Positions 24,242-31,630 of a stretch of DNA of 42,511 bases are shown piece by piece. The notes beneath the pieces were generated by a model. It was not told the origin of the DNA. It made no database searches and saw only the letters and a program-made list of their open reading frames with translations. Position 1 is the first letter of the stretch. Every line of letters begins with the position of its first letter. Source of the stretch: Candidatus Allofournierella merdipullorum (GTDB lineage: Bacteria > Bacillota > Clostridia > Oscillospirales > Ruminococcaceae); contig DXBV01000047.1 in NCBI GenBank assembly GCA_019116345.1, forward strand, positions 1-42,511, given 5' to 3'. The position numbers and the translations under genes were made by a program.

Positions 24242-24931
24242 TTAGCCCACTACTACGCCGAAAATTCGGAACCCCGCCTCGGGCTGCACCGGAATGGGCT
24301 GGTAGCGGGGGTTCAGGGACACCAGCTCCGGCTGGCCGTCCCGGATGCGGAGCTTCTTGCAGTAGCTCTGGCCGTCGTAATAACACAGGATGATTTCGCC
24401 GCTTTCCGCGGTGTGCCGCCGGCGGGCCCACACGATCTGCCCGTCCGCAAAGCGGGGGGTCATGGAATCGCCCGCCAGCCGCACGCCAAACTCGGCGCTG
24501 GCCGGCACCGATTCGTCCGCTTCCATCTCCTCGGCTGCTTCGTCGTCCAGAAACTGGCCGGTGCCGGCGGACGCCGCCTGCAGGTAAATGGGAATGGTAC
24601 GCCGCTGAGACGGCGGCGGCTGGACCCGGAAGCGAGGCGACTCCAGCAGCAGCCGGCGGTACTCGGCCAGCATGAACAGGCCGTCGTCGTTCAGCCCGCC
24701 GCACAGTGAGCCGGTGGCGAACAGACAGCTTACGTCCATATCGTTCAGCACTTTTGCAAGGGCCAGCGCATGGTGGATCTTGGGCTGGGTGCGGCCCACC
24801 TCCCAGGAGGACAGCGCGCCCACGCTCACCGTTTCGCCCTGGGGCAGGTACAGTGCCATTTCCCGCACCACCTGCTCCTGGCTTTTGCCCAGTTCCTTGC
24901 GCATCATTGCCAGCCGCTCATTCCATAACAT
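24242..24931 (-). CDS. XRE-type repressor with S24/LexA-like self-cleavage domain
   Basis: This 229-residue damage-responsive repressor has an N-terminal XRE helix-turn-helix (about 4-65: MRKELGKSQEQVV, GALSSWEVGRTQPKI). The C-terminal S24 peptidase domain has a likely Ala-Gly cleavage site at 122-123 (SAGTG), the catalytic Ser156 in GDSM and a catalytic Lys at 192 or 193 (CKKLRI). This is the lambda-CI/HdiR type rather than true LexA. It is divergent from the Y-family polymerase gene, 131 bases away, and probably represses both directions until RecA-triggered self-cleavage. The SRAP gene follows in the same transcript. Confidence 0.9.
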   Translation of the reverse strand: MLWNERLAMMRKELGKSQEQVVREMALYLPQGETVSVGALSSWEVGRTQPKIHHALALAKVLNDMDVSCLFATGSLCGGLNDDGLFMLAEYRRLLLESPRFRVQPPPSQRRTIPIYLQAASAGTGQFLDDEAAEEMEADESVPASAEFGVRLAGDSMTPRFADGQIVWARRRHTAESGEIILCYYDGQSYCKKLRIRDGQPELVSLNPRYQPIPVQPEAGFRIFGVVVG

Positions 24932-24951
24932 CCTGCCATCACCTCACCTCT

Positions 24952-25040
24952 ATTATATCCTTTATAAATCGTCAACGCAATAAAATTATACAAAATTATT
25001 GAAATTAACAATTGAAATAATGATTTTGTAGAACTATAAT
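24952..25040. promoter_or_regulatory. Divergent promoters and operator of the DNA-damage cassette
   Basis: Plus strand: TTGAAA (25012-25017), 17 bases, TATAAT (25035-25040) for the polymerase. Minus strand: TTGCGT (24980-24975), 17 bases, TATAAT (24957-24952) for the repressor. Inverted TACAAAAT (24989-24996) and ATTTTGTA (25023-25030) flank the centre and overlap both promoters, making them the best operator candidates. No Firmicutes LexA box (GAAC-N4-GTTC) is present. Confidence 0.6.
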
Positions 25041-25062
25041 AAGGCTGACGGAGGTGAGAGCA

Positions 25063-26313
25063 ATGGGAGCGCGGCAGATCCTGCACTGTGACTGCAATTG
25101 TTTTTATGCCTCGGTGGAGATGCAGGAACAGCCGCGCCTGCGGGGAAAGGCCATCGCCGTCTGCGGCGACCCGGAGGTCCGCCACGGCATCGTGCTCACG
25201 GCGAGTTATCCTGCCAAGCGGATGGGGGTCAAGACCGGCATGGCAATCTGGCAGGCACAGCAGTGCTGCCGGGACCTCATCATTGTCCCGCCCCATTATC
25301 GTGAGTATGTGCGGTACAGCGGTTTCGTGCGGGAGATCCTGGAGGAATACACCGACCAGATCGAGCCTTTCGGACTGGATGAAAACTGGCTGGACGTGAC
25401 CGGCAGCTGCGGACTGTTCGGCTCGGGGGCCGCCATTGCCCGGCAGATCAGCGACAAGGTGAAGCGGGAACTGGGCATTACGGTGTCCATCGGGGTGGCG
25501 AACAATAAAATCACCGCGAAGCTGGGCAGCGATTACAAAAAGCCGGACGCCATCACCCGCATCGAGGCGGACAACTACCGCCAAATCGTTTACCCACTGC
25601 CGGTAGAGGACCTTTTATATGTGGGGCCGGCGACGAGACGAAAGCTGAACTGGTACGGCGTGCGCACCATCGGCCAGCTGGCGGCGCTGGAGCCCCGGCG
25701 GCTGGGGGAGTGGTTCGGTAAAATAGGGTATGTGCTGTCCTCCTTTGCCCGCGGCACCGACCAGACGCCGGTGGCGAAGATGGGCTGGCAGGCGGCGGTG
25801 AAGAGCGTGGGGAACTCCGCCACCACACCCCGGGACCTGGTATGCGACGAGGATGCCTGGCTGATGCTGCTGATTCTGTCGGAAAGCGTGGCGGCCCGTC
25901 TGCGGGAGCTGGCACTGAAATGCACGGTTGTGGAGATATCCCTGCGGGATACAGAGCTCGACAGCTTTACGCGCCAGCAAAAAGCGGAAAGCCCCACCGA
26001 CAACTGTCTGGAGATCGCCCGTGCGGCCTTTGAGCTGTTCCGGCAGAACTACAGCTGGAGCCGGCCGTTGCGGAGCATCGGGGTGCGGGCGAGCGGGCTT
26101 GTGGCGGCCGGTGCGCCGATGCAGCTGTCGCTGCTGCGGGACGAGACCCGGCGGGACAAGCGGGAGCGGCTGGACCGGGCGGTGGATGAGGTGCGGGAGC
26201 GATACGGGTACGGCAGCCTGCAGCGGGCGCTTGTCTGCACCGACCCGGCCCTGGGCGGCATCGATCCTACCAGCCATACCATCCACCCGGTGGGATTTTT
26301 CAATGGAGGATAG
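25063..26313 (+). CDS. Y-family DNA polymerase (UmuC/DinB type)
   Basis: This 416-residue translesion polymerase has the first catalytic acidic cluster (HCDCNCFYASVE, about 7-18). The second catalytic motif is altered in appearance but present (FGLDENWLDVTG, followed by VSIGVANNKITAKLGSDYKKPD). The helix-hairpin-helix thumb is YVGPATRRKLNWYGVRTIGQL, and a little-finger domain follows. The closest type is the UmuC-like group of Firmicutes (UvrX/YqjW). The ATG at 25063 is chosen for GGAGG 8 bases upstream. The C-terminus lacks an obvious beta-clamp motif except QLSLL (about 362-366), which is a good candidate. Induced by DNA damage through the divergent repressor (inference). Confidence 0.93.
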   Translation: MGARQILHCDCNCFYASVEMQEQPRLRGKAIAVCGDPEVRHGIVLTASYPAKRMGVKTGMAIWQAQQCCRDLIIVPPHYREYVRYSGFVREILEEYTDQIEPFGLDENWLDVTGSCGLFGSGAAIARQISDKVKRELGITVSIGVANNKITAKLGSDYKKPDAITRIEADNYRQIVYPLPVEDLLYVGPATRRKLNWYGVRTIGQLAALEPRRLGEWFGKIGYVLSSFARGTDQTPVAKMGWQAAVKSVGNSATTPRDLVCDEDAWLMLLILSESVAARLRELALKCTVVEISLRDTELDSFTRQQKAESPTDNCLEIARAAFELFRQNYSWSRPLRSIGVRASGLVAAGAPMQLSLLRDETRRDKRERLDRAVDEVRERYGYGSLQRALVCTDPALGGIDPTSHTIHPVGFFNGG

Positions 26314-26317
26314 GGCA

Positions 26318-26566
26318 GTGGAGCGGAACAGGGAAAAGCGGTATGTGGCAGTAGACGTGCATTTTTCCGCTGAGGGGCGGCTGCGCCCGCTGCAGATCGT
26401 TTTTGACGAGGGGCGCGTCTATGCCGTGGACCAGGTGCGGGACGTCTGCCGCCGGGCGGCGGATGTGGGCGGCGTGGGAGACCGCTATACCTGTGTCATT
26501 CAGGGGCAGGAGCGGTACCTCTGGTTTGAGAAAGGGCGATGGTTCGTGGAAGCGTTCAGCGAGTGA
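26318..26566 (+). CDS. Small polymerase-associated protein
   Basis: This 82-residue protein begins with a GTG at 26318, preceded by GGAGG 7 bases upstream; an in-frame ATG at 26303 would give 87 residues. It directly follows the Y-family polymerase gene (stop at 26313). The sequence is rich in beta-strand patterns (RYVAVDVHFS, IVFDEGRVYAVDQV, RYTCVIQGQERYLWFEKGRWFVE). It recalls the small DUF6504-type proteins found beside mutasome polymerases, but the match is by pattern only. It is likely translated with the polymerase and may act with it. Confidence 0.6.
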   Translation: MERNREKRYVAVDVHFSAEGRLRPLQIVFDEGRVYAVDQVRDVCRRAADVGGVGDRYTCVIQGQERYLWFEKGRWFVEAFSE

Positions 26567-26635
26567 GTGGTCACAAGGAATTTCTGCGAGAAACGATACA
26601 GGCAAGGTCGCGACGAAAGGAGGTCGGGACGATTG

Positions 26636-27463
26636 ATGTTCGACGATTATCCGCCCCTGGAATTGTTGAAGACAGTGGAGACAAGGGTGCCGTGCGGCTG
26701 TGAGATGATGGAGGACATCCACTGTGCCAACGGGCAGAAAGATATGGACAGCTGGCCGGAGTGGTGCTATGCGCCGCTGGCGGCTGCAGTCTGCGTCGCT
26801 TTGTTTGAAGGAGACCTGGGATGCAAGAACCCGGAAGAGATAATGGAGTGTGCCCTTTCGCTTGGGAAAAAACTTTTTGCGGTGGCTCCGTGGAAAAGGC
26901 GGAAAACGGTCTACATGCTGGAGCCGGCTTTAGTGGACTATGTGCTTAAGAACCGGGTGATTCTGGCACGGGTGCCCTCTATGGACCTGGTGCACCTGCC
27001 CTATGCATCCTTTTATCTCCAGGTCGATTTCCTGAGCACGGACAAATACCCGGTGCACGGAGCGTTTGTGACATTGGAATGTGACCCGGGAACAGAGAGG
27101 AAGGAGTGCCGCGTACTGTTCTTGTACAACGATGACACGTGGAGTTCCTATGCGCTTGAAATGGGAGAGCGGTCCGTGTTTGGTTCCATCCAGGCAGTGC
27201 TGGATGAGAGGCAGGAACAGGCAAACCGCCTCAAAGCAGCCGGAGAGGCGTGTGAGTTTGGGGAAGAGCAGTATTGCCAGGTGCGAAAACAGTTGGAAGG
27301 GACCATGCAGCTTGCGTTTTTCCTTTGCTTATTAGAGCATTACAAGGAGGCCGGGGCTCTCGCGGCAGTGACGCGGATCAAGCCCGTGAACGGAATGGAT
27401 ATATGCTACGTCCGCAAACCGGAGGATCCTGCGCTGCGGTGTATGAAAGCCTTTGCCTGCTGA
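26636..27463 (+). CDS. AcrVA2-like family protein (tentative)
   Basis: This 275-residue soluble protein starts at ATG 26636, with AAAGGAGG upstream; a TTG three bases earlier is better spaced and possible. The N-terminal half is helical and Cys-rich. The centre has LPYASFYLQVDF, VHGAFVTLECDPG and CRVLFLYNDD. The end has a long helix (about 190-245) with MQLAFFLCLLEHY. This order (planar-face Y motif, HG-F-strand, LY-strand, long helix) resembles the AcrVA2-like family, known first as a type V anti-CRISPR but widespread with unknown roles. The assignment is by pattern only. Its last 18 codons plus downstream bases are repeated at 28922-29002. Confidence 0.4.
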   Translation: MFDDYPPLELLKTVETRVPCGCEMMEDIHCANGQKDMDSWPEWCYAPLAAAVCVALFEGDLGCKNPEEIMECALSLGKKLFAVAPWKRRKTVYMLEPALVDYVLKNRVILARVPSMDLVHLPYASFYLQVDFLSTDKYPVHGAFVTLECDPGTERKECRVLFLYNDDTWSSYALEMGERSVFGSIQAVLDERQEQANRLKAAGEACEFGEEQYCQVRKQLEGTMQLAFFLCLLEHYKEAGALAAVTRIKPVNGMDICYVRKPEDPALRCMKAFAC

Positions 27464-27487
27464 GCCTCTGTGCGGCAGGCGAACGGC
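27407..27487 (+). repeat. Direct repeat copy 1 (81 bp)
   Basis: This covers the last codons of the AcrVA2-like gene and 24 bases beyond its stop. It matches 28922-29002 with two differences (T to C changes near 27427-27429). The copies are exactly 1515 bases apart and flank the toxin-antitoxin-like pair. Confidence 0.95.
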
Positions 27488-27720
27488 AACGGTGCCGTTC
27501 CTCTCGGAGAGAAACCTACCAGGGCCGGCGCGGGTGATGATGCGTCCATGGACTTTACCGCCTTCTCAATGCCATTCTCTTGTTCGTCCGTCAGCGAAAG
27601 GCCGAAGCAGGAAACATCGTCCGTGAAATGGTCTGCCGACGAAACCGGGGCCTCCCCCCGTCAGCAGGGCCGGCAGACAGCGCTGCGCACCGTATCGTCC
27701 GAGTTTGTTGCCGGTAACAC
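27488..27720 (-). pseudogene. Decayed copy of the Api92/YubB-like gene
   Basis: Read on the minus strand this stretch encodes fragments such as ADHFTDDVSCFGLSLTDEQE and IEKAVKSMDASSPAPA. These line up with PPDHLLDDAPWSDLSLPGEQE and IEEAIEAMDAPAPAPAPA of the intact gene at 29082-30155. DNA similarity with 29295-29420 is easy to see (for example GCGTCCATGG, CTCAATG and CGGAGA blocks). Start, end and an internal part are missing and a stop interrupts the frame, so it is a remnant. The rest of the gap up to 27755 shows nothing else. Confidence 0.65.
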
Positions 27721-27755
27721 CTGAAAGCGTTGCCGGCAGCAACGGCGGAGCGGGA

Positions 27756-27782
27756 TTGACAACAAAAACAAGAGGGTATAAT
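27756..27782 (+). promoter_or_regulatory. Promoter of the nucleotidyltransferase/HTH pair
   Basis: TTGACA (27756-27761) is followed by TATAATAT (27777-27784). Spacing is 15 to TATAAT or 17 to TAATAT. The region turns AT-rich here, unlike the flanks. Confidence 0.6.
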
Positions 27783-27822
27783 ATTTATATATGAAGAACA
27801 ATAGTATTCAAAAGGTGAAATT

Positions 27823-28353
27823 ATGGAGCTTCTGTCCTATGAGAGTTTGATCCGGCGATTGAAAGAGCTGGATGAAGAGGCCAGTCTGCGATTTGATTCA
27901 GCCGACCGGCTGAGCCTTATCATTGTTGGCGGAAGCGCGCTTATTTTGATGGAATACATTTCCAGGGCAACGCATGATATCGATGCGATGGAGGCCTCTC
28001 AACAGTTGCAGGATCTTCTGCAAGATTATGACATAAACATGAATGTGCAGACGTATACAGACAATTTCCCGTACAACTACCTCGACAGGGTGGAGCCGCT
28101 GCCCATCAAAGGCAAAATCATTGATTTTTACACAGCGTCTTTGGAGGACATTGTGATTGCCAAATTACACTCATATCGAGATAAGGATTTTGAAGATGTT
28201 TGCTCTCCCCAAGTGCTCGAGGCACTGGACTGGGAGAAACTCCATTTTATTGCCACATCGGACGACGAGGCAAAGGCAAGTTCGATGAACGAATTTCGCC
28301 ATGGAGAGTTTTTGTCGCGGTTTCAAGAGTATGAGGAACGGTACAGGCCATGA
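27823..28353 (+). CDS. DUF6036/AbiEii-type nucleotidyltransferase (toxin-like)
   Basis: This 176-residue protein has a minimal nucleotidyltransferase fold. The GGSALILMEY motif (about 36-45) is followed by ATHDIDAM with the paired Asp residues for metal (about 48-55). A later acidic position is in KIIDFYTASLEDIVIAKLHSYRDKDFEDV, typical of AbiEii/DUF6036 proteins, which act as toxins or partners in toxin-antitoxin and abortive infection systems. It overlaps the next gene by ATGA. Base composition is clearly more AT-rich than the island around it, and 81-bp repeats flank the pair, so it was probably acquired separately. Confidence 0.75.
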   Translation: MELLSYESLIRRLKELDEEASLRFDSADRLSLIIVGGSALILMEYISRATHDIDAMEASQQLQDLLQDYDINMNVQTYTDNFPYNYLDRVEPLPIKGKIIDFYTASLEDIVIAKLHSYRDKDFEDVCSPQVLEALDWEKLHFIATSDDEAKASSMNEFRHGEFLSRFQEYEERYRP

Positions 28354-28895
28354 GAGAATTAACATTTGCCGGTTTTACGAAGAAGTATGTGGAAGAACTG
28401 TCGGTTGAGCACACAACCGCAATTTATAAATTGCTTCGGGAAGCTGTTACGCAAAATGCCCGGCTGAAAGAGCCGCTGTATCTCTACGCGGTATCGAACG
28501 GCCGTCTTAAAACATTGCTGACCGCCAGTAAAAAAACGGCGTTCTACGATGAGTACCTGAGGTTAAGCAAAGAATTCACCTGTCCCGAGTTATTAAATGG
28601 ATTGGAAGCGGGGACAAGTGAACTGGCACAAGAATATCAGAAGGTTTGGCGATCTTTCTGCAGCGTAAAGGGAAAAGTCAAGAGGGACGAGCGTGTCAAA
28701 AACATGATGGCTGAAAAAATCAAGCGATTGCAGGAGGAAAAAGAGGTAACTACCTACCGAATTTGTAAAGACTTGGGCTTGAATAATGCAAATGTGAATC
28801 ATTGGCTCAAAAACGGCTGCAATGGAAAAGTGAGCATGTCTACCGCACGAAGAGTGCTCCAATATATGGATTCTTACTTTGCAGTGCAATCCTGA
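28350..28895 (+). CDS. HTH partner (antitoxin-like) of the nucleotidyltransferase
   Basis: This 181-residue protein starts inside the stop of the preceding gene (ATGA). The N-terminal two thirds is helical and unfamiliar. The C-terminus has an XRE-like helix-turn-helix, KEVTTYRICKDLGLNNANVNHWLKNG (about 132-157), followed by STARRVLQYM. Translational coupling to a nucleotidyltransferase and an HTH suggest an autoregulating antitoxin, as in AbiE-like systems. The gene order here (transferase first) is the reverse of AbiEi-AbiEii, and the HTH is C-terminal rather than N-terminal. Confidence 0.6.
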   Translation: MRELTFAGFTKKYVEELSVEHTTAIYKLLREAVTQNARLKEPLYLYAVSNGRLKTLLTASKKTAFYDEYLRLSKEFTCPELLNGLEAGTSELAQEYQKVWRSFCSVKGKVKRDERVKNMMAEKIKRLQEEKEVTTYRICKDLGLNNANVNHWLKNGCNGKVSMSTARRVLQYMDSYFAVQS

Positions 28896-28921
28896 TTGAT
28901 AAAATTCAAACATCTGTTTTA

Positions 28922-29002
28922 TACGTCCGCAAACCGGAGGACCCCGCGCTGCGGTGTATGAAAGCCTTTGCCTGCTGAGCCTCTGTGCGGCAGGCGAACG
29001 GC
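28922..29002 (+). repeat. Direct repeat copy 2 (81 bp), tail of a lost AcrVA2-like gene
   Basis: 79 of 81 bases are identical to 27407-27487. It still encodes the C-terminal residues (YVRKPEDPALRCMKAFAC then stop) of the AcrVA2-like protein without the rest of the gene, so it is either a duplicated end or the remains of a second copy. Confidence 0.95.
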
Positions 29003-29024
29003 GCCACACGGCGTTTTAACACAG

Positions 29025-29065
29025 AAAAAGCCCCCGGAGCGATCCTTTACGGATCGCCCCGGGGG
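29025..29065 (-). terminator. Terminator after Api92-like gene
   Basis: A 15-bp GC stem (29031-29045 with 29051-29065, one mismatch) with a 5-base loop is followed on the minus strand by CTTTTTC. Confidence 0.85.
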
Positions 29066-29081
29066 TTCTCAGTATTCCGAT

Positions 29082-30155
29082 TTACGAGAGACAGAAAAGA
29101 TTTTCCTGCGCATAGCGGTCCCAGGAAGGGCGCACCGCGGGCGGCTCATGAAGGGGAGCTGTGAGCAAGCGCATCGAATCCAGCGGGGGAAGACCCAGCT
29201 GTTCGCGCACGCAGAGCAGGATGTGCAGGGTGTCGTCTGTGTCCTGCACCACGCCCACGGGCCAGCCGCAAAAGCTGCGCCAGGTAAACGCGGCGGTGTC
29301 GTTGCTCCCGGAGAAAAGCCAACCAAGACCCAAAGCAGCCGGTGCGGGCGCCGGCGCCGGAGCGTCCATGGCTTCAATCGCCTCCTCAATGTCCTCCTCC
29401 TGTTCCACGGACGCAAGGATATGGTCCCAGTCCTCCGCGCGGAGAGGGGGAAGCTTAAACTCCTCGTCATCCAGGCTGCAATTCTCCGTCTCCTGTTCAC
29501 CCGGCAGCGAAAGGTCGGACCAGGGAGCATCGTCCAGCAAATGGTCCGGCGGAGCAACCAAGCTTTCCTCCGGCAGCGGGGTCAGCAGGCAATCGTGCAC
29601 GTCGCAGTCGGTCACGACACCGCGGGGGAGGGGGATGCGGTCAGGGTCGGCGGGAGGCTGATACTTGGGCGGCTGTGCCTCTTCGGGAGCGGAGTCGGTG
29701 CAGTAGTTGTTGAGGAAATCCTCTCCCGCGCACTCCGTCCAGGAGATTTGCCCGTCCTGCGCGTCAAAGGCGACGGCGTAGAACGAAGATGCACATACGC
29801 AGGACATGACCAGATGAAGACCCGGAAAGTTTTCGGCAACCGTTTCGAACCAGTTGTAGGGCGGTGCGTTTACCGTCAAGAACGCGAACCGAATGGAGTC
29901 ACAGTGGCTGTTCCAACCCATGTCGGGGAGTGTAACGATACTGTCAGTATCAAAGCGGCATCCCCAGTATTCATCCGCCCAGTCCAACGGCGCATCCGCA
30001 GGCTGAGGGACCATGGCGTTCAGAGCGAACAGCGGTATCTTGCCGGCAAGGGAATGGTTCACATCCCGGCGGATTTGGATGTTGCGGGTGACAAAGTGCT
30101 CCAGCTCGCAATGAGGGCCGGAAACGGACAGGACGTTGTGAAAGTAATTCGACAT
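29082..30155 (-). CDS. Api92/YubB ferredoxin-like-fold protein
   Basis: This 357-residue protein has an N-terminal half matching the Api92/DUF1281 (YubB ferredoxin-like) pattern found on plasmids and mobile elements. It opens with MSNYFHNVLSVSGP, then LDWADEYWGCRFDTD, then FAFLTVNAPPYNWFETVAENFPGLHL. No Cys ligands suggest a real ferredoxin; the name refers to the fold. The second half is a low-complexity acidic linker (Pro/Glu/Asp-rich, with APAPAPA) and a short C-terminal domain. The start at 30155 is chosen for AAAGGAGAG upstream. The leader holds two terminator-like hairpins. A decayed paralog lies at 27488-27720. Function unknown; it marks mobile DNA. Confidence 0.6.
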   Translation of the reverse strand: MSNYFHNVLSVSGPHCELEHFVTRNIQIRRDVNHSLAGKIPLFALNAMVPQPADAPLDWADEYWGCRFDTDSIVTLPDMGWNSHCDSIRFAFLTVNAPPYNWFETVAENFPGLHLVMSCVCASSFYAVAFDAQDGQISWTECAGEDFLNNYCTDSAPEEAQPPKYQPPADPDRIPLPRGVVTDCDVHDCLLTPLPEESLVAPPDHLLDDAPWSDLSLPGEQETENCSLDDEEFKLPPLRAEDWDHILASVEQEEDIEEAIEAMDAPAPAPAPAALGLGWLFSGSNDTAAFTWRSFCGWPVGVVQDTDDTLHILLCVREQLGLPPLDSMRLLTAPLHEPPAVRPSWDRYAQENLFCLS

Positions 30156-30190
30156 TTGTTTTCTCTCCTTTGGTTTGATTTTAGAAATAC

Positions 30191-30247
30191 AAAAAGCCAC
30201 CCTGCGCGTGCGATACCTAACGTAGCACGGTCGCAGAGTGGCTTTTT
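30191..30247 (-). terminator. Leader hairpin B2 (terminator-like) before Api92-like gene
   Basis: On the minus strand AAAAAGCCACTCTGCG (30247-30232) pairs with CGCAGGGTGGCTTTTT (30206-30191): 16 bp with one G-U. The loop contains an inner CGTGC/GCACG stem and a 13-base apical loop. It ends 36 bases before the start codon at 30155. Confidence 0.75.
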
Positions 30248-30263
30248 TACGTTGTAAAAAAGC

Positions 30264-30313
30264 AAAAGACCCAATCCGAACCGGTATTTCCGTGACTCGA
30301 AATTGGATCTTTT
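30264..30313 (-). terminator. Leader hairpin B1 (terminator-like) before Api92-like gene
   Basis: On the minus strand AAAAGATCCAAT (30313-30302) pairs with ATTGGGTCTTTT (30275-30264), 12 bp with one G-U, followed by GCTTTTTT. It begins about 10 bases after the expected transcript start. Confidence 0.75.
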
Positions 30314-30328
30314 ATGCTTTATGCATCT

Positions 30329-30357
30329 AACATAACAGAAATAAAAACGATTGTCAA
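30329..30357 (-). promoter_or_regulatory. Promoter of Api92-like gene
   Basis: On the minus strand TTGACA (30357-30352), 17 bases and TATGTT (30334-30329) form a strong promoter in an AT-rich stretch. The stretch 30358-30498 beyond it contains no gene I can support. Confidence 0.75.
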
Positions 30358-30498
30358 TACTATAAATACACTGCTTTAAAATTATTTTTTGGATTGCAGA
30401 AACAGCCACAGGATACTTCACGGATATAAATAGAAGATCTTTGCAGCGATTAGAAGTGACTTGGCCCGGGTAAATCCCAATTATTCTGGAGTTCTTCG

Positions 30499-31524
30499 GT
30501 GACTGTTCAGTGCAGGAAGCTCGACGGCAGATTCGATGTGATCTGCAGTGGCTCCATGCTTGGGATCAATTACCGGAGGATCGAGAGCAACAGCGTGGGC
30601 TACAAGTCGGACTATGAGATGTACTCACTGGATTTCGAGGAATTCCTGTGGGTCAAAGGCTATGACGATGCTTTCATTGAAGATATGCTGGAGCATATGC
30701 GGGATCTTGCGCCCTTCAACGAGGTACAGATGTCCGTGTGCAGCTCGCTCTTCCTTGAATACTGTATCCTGGGCGGCATGCCCGCCGTTGTCCGTGAATT
30801 CATTGCGAAAGGTACTTTTGAGGGATCGCTTGAAGTACAGAGGCAGCTTATCGTGGACTATAAGGAGGACATTCGCAAATATGCTGAGGGCATTGACCAG
30901 ACCAGGATTTTGAACGTATTTAACCACATTCCCGTGCAGCTCGCCAAGGACAACAAGAAATTCCAGATTTCCAAGGTCGCCTCCGGCGCGCGTTTCCGCA
31001 ACTACAGAGGATGCATTGAATGGCTGGACGATGCGGGAATGGTCAATCTCTGCTATTGTCTGAACTTCCCGGAGCTGCCGCTTCAGGGCAACTATGACGA
31101 TACGAAGTATGAGCTTTACCTTGCCGACAGTGGTCTGCTCGTAGCCATGCTGGACGAGGAATCCCAGGAGGATCTGCGGGCCAACAAAAACCTCGGCGTC
31201 TATAAGGGCGCGCTTTACGAAAATGTCGTTGGCGAAGCACTGGTCAAAGCGGGATACAGGCTCTATTACTATAAACGGGACGATTCCACGCTGGAACAGG
31301 ATTTCTTCGTCAGAACGGCAAGCGCCCTGATCCCTGTTGAGGTGAAGGCCAAAAACGGGACAGCTAAGTCTATGAGGACCCTGATCAGCAGCGAGAAGTA
31401 TGCGGATATTCATTGCGGCATTAAGTTCACCGGCGGGAACATCGGGTATAGTGATGCTGTCTATACCTTTCCGTACTTCTGCGCTTTCCTGCTGAAGCGC
31501 TACTTGTCAAAAGCCGATGTCTGA
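30499..31524 (+). pseudogene. AAA/DUF4143-family ATPase, N-terminus missing
   Basis: The frame opens directly in the middle of a known architecture. RFDVICSGSMLGINYRRIES is normally preceded by about 100-120 residues carrying Walker A and Walker B, and these are absent. What remains is the end of the ATPase domain, a helical region, and the DUF4143 C-terminal part with a PD-(D/E)xK-like pattern (STLEQDFFVRTASALIPVEVKAKNG). A GTG at 30499 could start translation, but no ribosome site is seen and the product could not bind ATP. Truncation probably happened at the edge of the rearranged island. Confidence 0.75.
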
Positions 31525-31585
31525 TGTCCGACCGGATCTCTGCCATGGGATCGGTATATGCTCGTAATGGTAAAAACGGACACAA

Positions 31586-31630
31586 AAAGCCCGTGAAGCC
31601 GCACGGATAAGCGCTGGCTTCACGGGCTTT
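31586..31630. terminator. Bidirectional terminator
   Basis: A perfect 15-bp stem (AAAGCCCGTGAAGCC, 31586-31600, with 31616-31630) has A and T tracts at its base. It lies between the ATPase fragment and the kinase gene. Confidence 0.85.

Noticed and set aside
24932-25062. A LexA (Cheo) box between the repressor and polymerase genes
   Set aside because: The consensus GAAC-N4-GTTC is not present; only a lone GAAC at 25031-25034 occurs. A private operator is more likely.
26567-26635. An upstream extension of the AcrVA2-like gene by 23 codons
   Set aside because: The extension begins inside the spacer without a ribosome site, while AAAGGAGG lies within it at 26616-26623, just before the chosen start.
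27470-27724. An 84-codon plus-strand frame between the AcrVA2-like gene and the nucleotidyltransferase gene
   Set aside because: It is opposite the decayed Api92-like copy, has no ribosome site and shows no domain.
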